From contig LRSR01007985.1 of the NCBI GenBank assembly GCA_001579985.1, positions 1 through 53,378 on the forward strand: 53,378 nucleotides of DNA. Direction: 5' to 3'. Both the position numbers and the translations under genes were made by a program. The notes under the pieces were generated by a model that ran no database searches, was not told the origin of the DNA, and was given only the letters and a program-made list of their open reading frames with translations. The DNA is from Hypsibius dujardini (Eukaryota > Tardigrada > Eutardigrada > Parachela > Hypsibiidae). Shown here one piece after another: positions 21,401 through 31,600 of the stretch. Every line of letters starts with the position of its first letter. Within the stretch, counting starts at the first letter, position 1.

Positions 21401-22060
21401 ATATTTATACCGCAACAATATTTTTTCCTAAATAAACGTCCAGTTGAAACAGTTTAATCTTTTTGGTAACAGCGCTTTGTTCACAACGATAACTAAACCA
21501 CCGTAGGTACCACTGTAAGTACTACCGTAGGCACCACTGTAAGTACCACCGTAAATACCAATGAAGGAACCAATGTAAACAACAACAAAAAACGGACCAA
21601 CCAACCTAAATAAATGTCCGTCGCATTCACCAATTTCGTGCAGAAGCCGACCGCCTTCGCGTTCAATTTCACCATCGAGAATTTCTTTTTGAAGTTGAAG
21701 AACGCCTTTGATATGATATCCTGACTCGTTTTCAGCAGCTTCATCGGTGATATATCGAATGGCCTTACAGCAGTCCTCGATGTTGTTAAAAATCTTAGTC
21801 AGGGCGTTCACTGGGACTTGAGGAATTTGGATTTCAGCTCCATCCTTCGCTGAAGATGATGCTGGTGCGTAATCATCCACAGTAGAAGACGGAAAAGATG
21901 AATTGGTGGAGGTTTTGGTGGCGACCCTGCGGGTCTTATCCGCTTGTCGACACCCTGAGCAGCTGTTGCACCATTTAGATCCTCGTTCGGAAATAAAATG
22001 GGCATCGGGTTTTTCTTTTTTACACCCGGTGCATTTGCGAACGGAAACTTTCAGGTCCAT
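18482..22060 (-). CDS. MULE-type transposase gene with SWIM zinc finger
   Basis: Exons on the minus strand: 22060 to about 21606-21598, 21104-20634, 20392-19964, 19815-19388, and 19210 to a stop at 18482. Phases agree from exon 2 on; the first donor is uncertain. The N-terminus has a Cys-rich zinc ribbon (CTGCKKEKPDAHF, WCNSCSGC). Joining exons 2 and 3 makes DSTYGTNKQGM, the MULE signature with the first catalytic Asp. FIFMDKDQAE, then LCWWHV supply the second acidic site, TNMLCESHFKYLKHN a likely third, and WICSCPDFLLSRFFVCKH is a SWIM CxC..CxH finger. The product is about 840 aa. The last exon runs into minisatellite, so the true C-terminus may be shorter. No frameshift or stop is seen inside the exons. 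I could not identify terminal inverted repeats, so an active transposon and a domesticated gene both remain possible. Confidence 0.75.
18535..18612. repeat. GGTACC minisatellite in MULE 3' end
   Basis: Six to seven GGTACC-containing units, each separated by words such as CATGGTG and TACGATG. On the MULE strand it is read as Gly-Thr-Thr-rich residues before the stop at 18482; it may be untranslated if the gene ends earlier. The unit orientation here matches the neighbouring + strand gene. Confidence 0.85.
19302..19366. repeat. GGTACC minisatellite in MULE intron 4
   Basis: About five GGTACC or GGTACCA units in the intron between exons 19815-19388 and 19210-18482. Confidence 0.85.
19872..19913. 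repeat. GGTACC minisatellite in MULE intron 3
   Basis: Two full GGTACCA units and one degenerate one in the intron between exons 20392-19964 and 19815-19388. This is the shortest block. Confidence 0.75.
20435..20580. repeat. GGTACC minisatellite in MULE intron 2
   Basis: About a dozen units of the form GGTACCACC with variable 3-9 base links, in the intron between exons 21104-20634 and 20392-19964. Confidence 0.9.
21112..21345. repeat. GGTACC minisatellite in MULE intron 1, acceptor side
   Basis: A higher-order 24-base unit, GGTACCATGTGTGGTACCATCCTA, repeats about six times with very few differences, flanked by more degenerate units. The uniformity suggests recent expansion compared with the other blocks. 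Confidence 0.9.
21495..21570. repeat. GGTACC minisatellite in MULE intron 1, donor side
   Basis: About six degenerate GGTACCACTGTAAGTACTACC-like units just inside the first intron. They are separated from the acceptor-side block by about 150 bases of ordinary AT-rich DNA. Confidence 0.8.
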
Positions 22061-22649
22061 TATTATAAAAAAGTACAGAAGAAATGTCGAGAATCAGAAA
22101 CTATCAACAAATTGATAGATAAATGTATCTGACATAGTATACCACGTGGAGTTGAGTTTGCGCAAGATTTGGAATTAAATATGTGTAAATGGGGCGGACA
22201 AATATGATCTGGGTTGGGCACAGCAAAATCATGAAAATTCTCTAAGTCGATATGCTGAATGGATTGAACTGAACGCCGTTACAGGTTTTGTGTCACAACT
22301 TCCGCATATCGTTTAATACGCGCAGTATTATGTTGATGAGCTACGGTGCATTATACTAAAAGAATAAAAACTTATTATCTATTAATTCTTCTGATTGGAC
22401 TGATTTCTTTTTAAATGAAAAATGTTATTTTTCTAATTAAATGTGAGTGAATTTTAGTTGTGTAATCGAAATATAAACCTAAATCAGTAATGCATGGGGT
22501 GAGATTATATTGAAAAGCGGGGTCACGCACTGTATGTGCTTAGTGCTGTTTCTTGTTTTTTCCAGCTATAGTGGTCAGGAAATTGATTGAACCCTTTCCT
22601 ACTACTTCTCATCTACCTCCTTAATCCGTCATTCGTTAGTTTCAGTCTG
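22061..22649. other. Upstream region of the MULE gene
   Basis: AT-rich spacer. It must contain the MULE promoter on the minus strand. I see no terminal inverted repeat pairing with the 18.2-18.5 kb side. Confidence 0.4.
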
Positions 22650-23098
22650 AGGTTAATTTAAACGTATAACTGGACGTCCGTGTTCATCTTGTGGGAGAAA
22701 ATTCGGCCCCGATCAACCACAACATGGCCACGACCCTTCAAGAGCAACTCACGGGTAACGGACACTTCATGTGCACATACCGCAGCCTCAGTTCGGATAA
22801 TTCGACCAAATTTTTATCGGAGTTGTCAGACTTCCGACGAGTCAGTCGCGGTACGCCACGTAATTGCGTAAACTATTGCTTAAGGGGCAGAAAATGTTTT
22901 TTATCTTGGCGGATTTTTATTTTATTTTTCTTTGGACACGCTGGGAAGCTGAGGCGGTTATTAGTAAGTTGACAAGTAGTGTTAGTAGGATGGCATGTAG
23001 TGGTACTGTATATAGCCTTTCCTAGCTCAATATTCCAACGAGTCAGGTGTCCTAAAGGAGATCGCCGTAATGAATGGATGGCCTAATTCACTGTGATG
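22650..23098 (+). pseudogene. Decayed ANF-receptor-like gene fragment (psi-C)
   Basis: A close relative of gene B that has lost most exons. The piece at about 22650-22850 matches 12080-12279 (YNWTSVFILWEK, then SAPINHNMATTLQEQLTG) with one base deleted between the two blocks, which breaks the frame. The piece ending 22963 matches exon 12391-12434 (FFFGHAGKLRRLL) and keeps a GTAAGT donor. The next match, at about 23025-23095 (GVLKEIA, then NGWPNS), corresponds to exon 14083-14224, so the five intervening exons are gone. The fragment then runs into stops. Confidence 0.8.
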
Positions 23099-23646
23099 AA
23101 GAACAATAATTCGGACAAGGCAAGAAGGCAAGTCAAGTCGGGTACTGCCACCGGACTTGTACTGGTAAAATAAAGTTCACCCCAACAAACAACCGACTAT
23201 AAAAGAGTTATATCCGACCCGTGACACGATCAAGCTTGGACCTCGAACTCACGCATTGAAAAGAAGAATCTGTCATCACTACATATCAATAGGCGTTGCA
23301 TACATAAAACCTGCGAGTTTATCACGGAGCACCGAGGATATGACGTACGAAGAAATGCAGAAAATGTTTGCATGGATTTTCGTCGTGTGATATTATTTGA
23401 TGCTTCATGCTGACTTAGACGAAAAAACCGGCCGTACTGAAAAGCGCCCCGCAAACAACCGCGCTGCGTGTTAAGCAAACAATGAAATATCCAAGTGCAG
23501 GCGTATTTTCCAGCTCATAGACGCACATGATACTGGGACGCAGTTTTCCGAATCTATAGAAAAATTAAACTTCGAAACACTCCCACCCATCGATCTATAC
23601 TTCATATAGCTAGCTCTTCAACAACACGTAAAAGGTTTAGTTTCCC

Positions 23647-23655
23647 TATAAAAGG
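23647..23655 (+). promoter_or_regulatory. TATA box of the secreted-protein gene
   Basis: TATAAAAGG, a strong consensus TATA box, stands 77 bases before the ATG at 23732. That spacing leaves room for a 40-50 base leader. Confidence 0.6.
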
Positions 23656-23731
23656 TACTATTCACAGGACCGGCCATCCTCCACGGTCCGCCGGGATAAA
23701 ACCGTGTCTATCACCCCGCATTGCGAACAAA

Positions 23732-26545
23732 ATGACTTCGCTTAGCCTTCAGACTTTACTAGTCTGTCTCGGTAGGAAAACCAAGTGGTATTATAATTTT
23801 AACCATTCTCCAAATTCAATCGTTGTCTTTCTTTCGGTTTCTCCATTCCAGGCCTCGTCGTTTGTGTTCACGGCCACTTCGGCGGAGATTCCCAGTCTAA
23901 CGAAGTGGGCGATGACTCTGCGGCGAACCTGAACTTTAGGCTTATCCAGTTGGGCTTCTTCGGTGAAGGCGGAGAGAATGCTGGGCGACCCAAGCCGCGA
24001 CCGCACCCACCGCCCTTCTTCGTGGGAGCTTACCGGTCGGTCCCGAGCCGAGACTGGCAGATCAACATGTTCCAGGTCTACAATGCCACTGGTATTTGCA
24101 GTGATTATCATTTTTTAATTACTGCTTATCAATTCACCAAAAAAAGAAATAACGCAAATCCGGTGAAAAATTTCATTTGTCTGAAAAGTTAAGAGCGTCA
24201 AAAAGTGGGCCCAATGGTAAGACATTTTTTCGTATATGGTTTGACAATACATTTTATTATTATTATTATTGAGGTTGACGAATTCATTAAACGAATGTGG
24301 CAACAATTTTTAAATGTCAAGAAATTGAAAACAGTTGGTTCCGCGTAAGGGATCCTTAGATGCGTATTTCGGTAAAATAATCTGTTACTTGCCGGGTGAT
24401 TGCTTGATTTGGTACTTGATTGTTCACTTTACGCCAGGGTTTCCGACTGATTACGTCAATGCCGTGATGGTTATCAACATCACTGACCTCCGCAACGGCA
24501 GCTTCCGTTTCGTCGAGTCCGCGGACAATACTACGTTCTACGATCTGGTCTTCAAACTCGACCAGCCCATTGTCGTCAACGGAACAAATTCGTCGAGCGA
24601 CGGGCAGGTAAAGGAACGACCAGACCACGCATTGGTCTATCGTGACCTTTACGCTGCCTGTTTAAAGTTTTGTTTTAAATTATGCCTTCCGCATTCTATT
24701 TGGAGTGATATTCCGTTCTTGTTAATACAGTTTGCAGCTTAATTTCGGTCGATGAAAAATTGCACCGCGACGGCAATGAGATTTCCTACATTGTAAACTT
24801 TATCAAAATTCTGAATTTTTTTCTTTCAGCCTATTTTTTTCTTTCGAAATTTTTATTAATTTAATACTAGGTTATCGAAAAATTAATAGAGCCACCGTTT
24901 TTGCATTTCCGGTCTAGACCGATACGCCTCGTAACTCCGCCTTCAAAATAAGGCAACTCATCATTTTTGCCGCATTTGGTTGAACGTCTTCTTGGCATCT
25001 TATTTTCCGCTATTAAACCAGCATAATTAACTGTCAGTTTTGTTTTCCTGTCGCATAGTACATGTTCATGGCTGCTCGTTCGAAGTTGACGGTCTGGTCC
25101 AACTCCACAGCGCTGGGATTGAGCCGTGCAGATATGCAGTTTGACGCCCGCGGTCGTTGCAACGGTGTGGACGTGGTACGTTACCCTTATTTATATCACT
25201 TTTTTTAATTATCATCATTAATATCATTATAATTAATATCTTTTAACATCATTAGATATCATTAATATCATAATATAACAACATAATACATATCATTGAA
25301 CATTATTCAAATTGTACTTAATATCATTCATTTTGAGATGATATTGTTTTCAACTCTCTGAGTACCAGGCAGCATACACTTGCTAGATTTACAGGTCACA
25401 TTGCATTTCCTGAGCGAGTTCTGGGTCTTATCGCCCTGCCGTTTTTTGCTTTGATATTTTAAACGAATTTAAATTCTTGTTTAGAATAAATCTTTGGGAA
25501 AAACCATTTCAAACCATTTCAAAGCGGGAAAAATCCGCCTAGCACCACTTTGCCAACACTTTGGAGGCTTGTATACTAGCTCACGCAGTGTCCACATACA
25601 ACTTTTTACGCCACACCAAAAAAATAAGAGTCTAGACTGCTCAGTAATAAGTGAAAAATAATTGAAATTTCGGAATTTGGACTTCAAATAACGGAATAAA
25701 AAACTTTTAACCATTAGGAATTGATTATAACGCCGCCCAATGATTCTGCATGTGGTTACTTGGTACCGGTAACATGCCAGCAGCTAACCATACAATCAAC
25801 TATTGCGCGCGGCACAAAGTCAACAACAGTGAATCCAACATGTCTGTTCAAATCTGCATAAAATGGTTTCTTCCCCATGAAAAGAGAGAGAGAGAAAAAT
25901 ATTTTGTATAGTTTTTCAATAGAGGCTGTCCTGGGATGAAGCCAAAAAAACAGCTTCTTGAACTGTTCAAAATGCCTAGTCACTCCATCCCGCGGAAATT
26001 TAAACAATTTCCAAAATACTCCATGGTGAGTCGATTCTAAACGCGCATTGGATAGAGAAACAGATGGTGTCAATCAAGTTTCTATAGAATATTTTTAAGA
26101 AAACGGAAACGGTGAAGGGAGCGAAAAAAATTCAAAGATGTAAATTGACAAATGGCTGTGACCAAAAAAATACTAGTGTTGGATCCTTAGCGGGGAAACT
26201 GCCCAAAGTTTCCAATAACCAATTGCGGCTTCATTCGGCAGCTTCATTAACTTCGCAATGTTTTGCTAGACCCTGTACTACTCGTATACCCAAAATACCT
26301 GGTTACCAGAGAGTCAAATTGCGAAAATTTATTTGTAAGATTCTCTGGCTCTTCAGGTCTATCGGATTATGAATCCTAAAATCACCGGAGCACGTCATTT
26401 CCGTCGAGTGCGTCGCAAGCCGAGGCAAAATGAAGATGAGTCCGTTGAGCCAATGGAGGAAAACAACGATCAGTCGCACAGTTCCCCACTAATGCAGGAC
26501 GATTCCGGTAATCAGGAAGACGATGACGAAGGGGACGACGAATAA
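23732..26545 (+). CDS. Secreted 251-aa protein of unknown family
   Basis: Exons: 23732-23771, 23852-24091, 24438-24607, 25059-25175, 26357-26545. All splice sites are GT..AG and phases join exactly (756 nt). Joining exons 1 and 2 creates a clear signal peptide (MTSLSLQTLLVCLGLVVCVHG), good evidence that the model is right. The mature protein has a Gly/Asn-rich start, a basic Pro-rich stretch (GRPKPRPHPPPFF), then a region of short hydrophobic beta-like strands with NXS/T sites (YNATG, NITD, NGSF, NTTF, NGTNSS, NST). It ends in a basic patch (HFRRVRRKPRQ), possibly a processing site, and a very acidic tail (EDDDEGDDE). Only one Cys remains in the mature chain. A TATA box lies upstream. I do not recognise the family. 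It sits directly after a receptor pseudogene; any functional link with the receptors is speculation. Confidence 0.7.
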
Positions 26546-26710
26546 ACTTATTCCCGACCTCAATCTCTGCGGTGTAGTTCTCATGCCTTTGGTGTTGTAA
26601 GATCCGCGAAACTATGACTACGCTTAAGTTTTGAGCTTTACAAAAACATTCTAATGGAGTTCTTAGTCATTGTGAAGTCATTGTGAAGGGCCAGTTAAAA
26701 ATCTGCGTAA

Positions 26711-27233
26711 GGGAACATCCATTAATGACGTCAGTAATTTTTATTAGACGACTCAACAACCTCCCCCCCCTAACGTCAGAGTTTGTCAGAATTTTTGTAA
26801 CACCCCGTAGATCTTCAGTTTCTGATGTCGGAAACCGAAGACCCCTTCCATTACAAAAAACAAATGTGAAATGTGTCTTTATCAATCCAAATTTGGTCTG
26901 TCCTCCACCAGTTCTTGTTCGCACGCCGGTAGCTCTCTCGCTTAGGAATTTCGGGGCAAGAACTAACGAGTGCATCGATGAACAGCTGATATGGCGTGCT
27001 CGGTTTCTGTGAAAATGTTCGCTGAACCACACGCACATAGCTCTCCAATCAAATTTCACTGAACTATTTGAAATCCTTATCTTCACAAAGCTTGCCGGCA
27101 TTTTCAAGGGATGTTTATTGCAAAAAAAATCCAAAATTGATCATTTTTAAGCTTATTGGGTTCTCCAGAGTTTGTCAGGTATTTTCGCACCCCACCCCCC
27201 TAACCAATACTGACGTCATTAATGGATGTTCCC
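26711..27233. mobile_element. Non-autonomous DNA transposon with 26-bp TIRs
   Basis: The left end GGGAACATCCATTAATGACG followed by TCAGTA is repeated exactly inverted at 27208-27233. The interior of about 470 bases has overlapping open frames on both strands but no transposase-like motif. The words AATCTGCG and CGCAGATT lie just outside the ends in inverted orientation, so the true termini may be slightly wider. Confidence 0.75.
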
Positions 27234-27439
27234 CAACAAAGCTGGGTGAACATTCGCAGATTCCAGTTTTTTTCCGGCATTCACTCTACGAACAGCAAGT
27301 TTGAAACACATTTTCAATAGATTTTTTATGCTTGTTGATTTGAAATTCAGTTTGAAATCGATTGATTACAGCAGTATTTTTTGGCAGCTCGAAGGGCCTG
27401 GACCTACGCGCACGTGTTATTCCTGAAATCACTCAGCTA

Positions 27440-28140
27440 CACTTTTTCAACCCCATCAAATTACTCATGTGTAAATACCGGTAGCTCCTCAATCCTCTTA
27501 ACTTTAAGCTACAATTCCCCCCTACCCTTCTCCCTTTTTATCCCCTCCCATTTTCTATTTTCCGATATTGACCAATGTCCTGTAACTCGATAAAATGCGG
27601 ATTGATCTTCATGTTTCCTCATCACAAAAACGTTCAAGCCTAAATATTTGACAATGCCCGAGCGAGTTGGTTGGTTGATTTAATTGCTTAACGTCGCATT
27701 GCACCGGAAATAACTCTCCACTCGAAGCAGCGACACTTTCTCAAATAGAAAATAACCCCACTAAAGAAGACATTAGCAATCAGTAAAAAAAATAATAATA
27801 AGGGAAATATAGGACGGGCGAAAACGAGAAAAATGAAAACCGGTACTAGTACGCACTGTATATTTAGGCAAAAGAAGACAAATAGCGAGTGCGGAGCAAC
27901 AGACGAAAAATCCCCCACTTTTGTCTGCACTCCCGTGGTTATGGTCGCACAGTTTGTTTGAAGAATGTCCAAAACTAAGGATTTTTACATTAAAAAATTG
28001 AGGAACAAATGGGATTTCCAAAATTGCCAAATTTGTTATGATGGCTCAAAAAGACCTTGGTCAGTACTTGTAAAAGGAGCAGGGGACAAAAATTGGGAAG
28101 GGGACTTGCACCCTAAGCATTTGGGGTTGGCACGCAAACC
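27440..28140 (+). repeat. Dispersed repeat R3, copy 2
   Basis: The longest copy of the family also seen at 6905-7215 (same strand) and 32865-33060 (inverted). Shared words include GATATTG, TAACT.GATAA, GACCTTGGTCAG and CCTAAGC. Its left border lies just after a stretch resembling the arm of the palindromic element in gene B (about 27345-27395), hinting that R3 may be the body of that transposon family. Confidence 0.5.
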
Positions 28141-28606
28141 GAATATGTTTTTTGCCTTCAAGAACATGTGCCTACAACATGTGCCTACATCGTGCTGTAC
28201 GGGATGTCCCCTGAATGGAACCTAGAACAAACCAGGTCAGACGGGTCATTAGAGGTCCAAGGTCAGTTTCGGAAGCCCAATAGCAGTTGCAACGGGTTGC
28301 GATTGGGACAATTTTCTAATCAAAAACCTTGACCACGTTCGCTCGTTGAGGTCTTCGAACTACTCATGTCTTTTCTCACCATATCAGTACCTTCATATCA
28401 AGTATCATACCCTTCTGTCAAAGTGGGGAGATAAACAATTTTGAGTTCGGCGAACTATCTGTCCTGCTTCCTCCTAATTTATTGCTGCTGCTTCGATACC
28501 ATTAACACCTCCCGCATATTACCCTGGAAATTAATTTTCATTTAAATCCTTCTTTGGACATCTCCATACCAAGCATAGTGACCGTCAAACCGGATAACAC
28601 AATTCC

Positions 28607-31600
28607 ATGATGGAGAAGGCTGAAGATTCGCCACCTCCACCCTATACCAGACTGGACGAACCGGTAAGACAATTACGCTCATCTATCGTCAATATTTGTC
28701 TTTGTCTTTGTCCTATAACTCGACTATTATTTTATTGTTTTAAATTGTAATAAAATGATAATTTAATAAGTATTTATCATCCATTTGCATCGATATAAAA
28801 ATTTATAGTACTAATTTATCATAATTATAATATATATTATATATATATATTATTATGAATTACGTTATAAATACATTTAAATTGTAACTTACGTACAGAC
28901 TGCAATTTTGTAGGATGAGGTAGCGAAAGATCCGTTATGGAGAAGATATGTCAACTCTTTTCGGCGCATGGAGGTTGCCGCTGCCGAGGCTGATCCTTCG
29001 GACGATCCCGAGAAACCAATGAAAATTGTGGATAAAACGGACATGGGTCTTAAACGGTCACTCACCAACCGGCACATCCAAATGATCGCATTTGTGAGTG
29101 ATCGATCCCTGCGTTGTAACGTTTTCTTATACATACACGCTGGCCTTATATACACAAAAATATATATTAATAGTTTGGTAATAACTGGAAACAGCCAGAA
29201 CTGTTTCACTATATAATTTTTCATCGCTCTGTATTTAGGATGATGTTCAAGAATACACATCTTGTCGATGTGGTTCTAAGAACTTGATTTGGACAGTTTT
29301 TTGTTGAACTTAGAAAGACACTGGAAGACTTCACCTCTTGTAAAAATTTCATTGTTTCGAAATGATTTTGTTAAAAATATTTTGATGCAATCCCAATCAA
29401 AATAAATTTGAAATCGATTGCTCAACTAAACAGTGACACAAGCCGTTTTTGTTTTTTAGCAGCTGCCAAACTGGCGACATTACAATTGATACGTTCTGGA
29501 ATGTTGAGTAGGATCTTCTATTTAGAATGCGATATCCAATTCCAATAAAGGTCCAAAACATCGCTTGCTGTTTTGTTCCTCGAGGAACAAAAATGCCTTT
29601 CATGACGTAACACAGACCAAAAATGAACATAATTCAAACTAGAACTGGCAATGGGGCGTCTGTTTTTGGCACTCATTAAATTTCTCAGGGTCTTGATGAG
29701 ATCAATAGCGTTCTGAAAAGTCAAACGCTAACTTGTTTGTATTGTTTTGGTTACTTTTTATGCTTTTATCAACATTATTGTGCACCAGCGCTTGTATATT
29801 GATTATTAAATGAATGATATGAACTAGGACTAAAACTACCCAAAAATACGTTTTCTCACCAGAGTGTGGTTCAATGTAACCCAACTAAATGATCCGGAAG
29901 ACAGCACAGAAATCCGAAATCAAGCATGGTCTCTAGCCTTACCTACCTGTAAAAAAGCCGACCAATACTTTTCCGTTTTCCCAACTAAGTCAACTTTGGT
30001 AGAAAAGAGATGGCAAAGCTAAACTAAACTAAACTAAAGAGAACTAAACTAAAACTACACTAACACTTTTAGTAACTAATGTTTTTGGCATTAGTAAAAT
30101 TTACGTGGGAAGAGAACGTGGGACCAAAAACTGAAATTAAAATTAGTGAACTATTTTCGACCAATTTCAATTAATTTCGACTAAAACTAGAAAATCAAAT
30201 CAAATTTTAGCTACCGAAAGAAAGTAACTAAAAAATGTTAGTAAATTATTTTTCGTTGACTAAAAGACTAATTAACTAACTAACTATGCCAGCTCTATTG
30301 TATAGAAATGTGTAGTCCCGACTCTTATAGGGTGGGGCCATAGGAACAGGCCTGTTCATCGGTTCGGGAGCCGTCCTCTCCAGCAGCGGACCCGCATCCG
30401 TGCTGATCGGGTTCGCCCTGATCGGAACGATGCTTTTCAATGTCGTCATGGCTTTGGGAGAGATGGCTGTCCTGTATCCGATTGCAGGGAGCTTCAACGT
30501 CTATTGTACACGTTTCATCGACCCAGCTTGGGGCTTCGCCATCGGCTGGAACTACGCCATCCAATGGCTTGTGACACTTCCGCTGGAATTGACTGCCGCG
30601 ACAATCACCATCAATTACTGGCACAACAACGTGGACCCTCACATTTGGATCACTATCGTGCTGCTCCTCGTGGTCTTCATCAACTGCTTCGGCGTCAAGG
30701 GCTACGGCGAGGCGGAGTTCCTATTCTCCATGGTGAAGATTATTGCCGTGATTGCCTTCATCATCGTTGGCGTCGTCATTGACGTGGGCGGCGGACCCAA
30801 GGGCGAGTACTTGGGGACGAAAACCTGGCAGGATCCAGGACCCTTTAATAACGGTTTCAAGGTGAGGAAGCGCACTGACAATTGGGCGTCGAAATACAAT
30901 TTCACAAGTCCATTCGACCTAACAAATTGTTCGTATAATGAAAAAATACTTCTTTTGAATTAACCAAAATTATTTATTAAGCTACATATATTGGGAAAAA
31001 TTGGTGCAAAAGACATCATTTAACCCGTTAATGCCCAATTTCGTTGAAAACAAGTCTGAAGTTTTACCCAAAAAAATTTTGAGCGATTACATAAAACTCA
31101 ACTGATTTTGACAGTTGGTGTGTTACTCGCAATTCAAGGGTCATGGCTCGGTCAATTGCTGCTTGACCAAAGTCCGGCAGAAATTTCCAAAGTTGACCAT
31201 TTTTCACCTCTTCCTCCATAGACTGTGTACGTACAAAAATAGGTGCTTTTGTGCAATTCACAAGTTTATCGTCTATTAACCGTCTTTAAAAATAATTATT
31301 GGTGTCAAATTAGTGATCGGCACGTGGCCAGTGGTAACAAAACGGTAGAAGGTCGTCTAGGGTTCTTGCAAATCGGAACCAAGACCCCTCGTGGTGAATC
31401 TAAGGCATGAGCGAAGGAGCAAAATGCATTTTTTGTAAAGTAAACCCAAAGTTCGACTATTTGATTCTGGTCATTTTAAAGCTTGTGCGGTGTAGGTCTG
31501 ATTTCCAAAGACCCACTGGGATTTCAAAAATTTCAGGTTTTCTGTCAAATTTGGACTGTTCTTGAATGATTTTAACCTCCACCTGTAGTTATCACAGTAA

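Larger units (their letters stand above)
26560..28606. other. Repeat-bearing spacer before the permease gene
   Basis: No gene is supported. It contains the TIR element at 26711-27233, repeat R3 at about 27440-28140 and AT-rich DNA. The permease promoter should lie near the right end, but no clear TATA box was identified. Confidence 0.5.

Noticed and set aside
26667-27134. A 155-aa minus-strand open frame as a transposase.
   Set aside because: It lies wholly inside the TIR element but has no DDE, zinc-finger or helix-turn-helix landmarks, and overlaps an equally long frame on the other strand.
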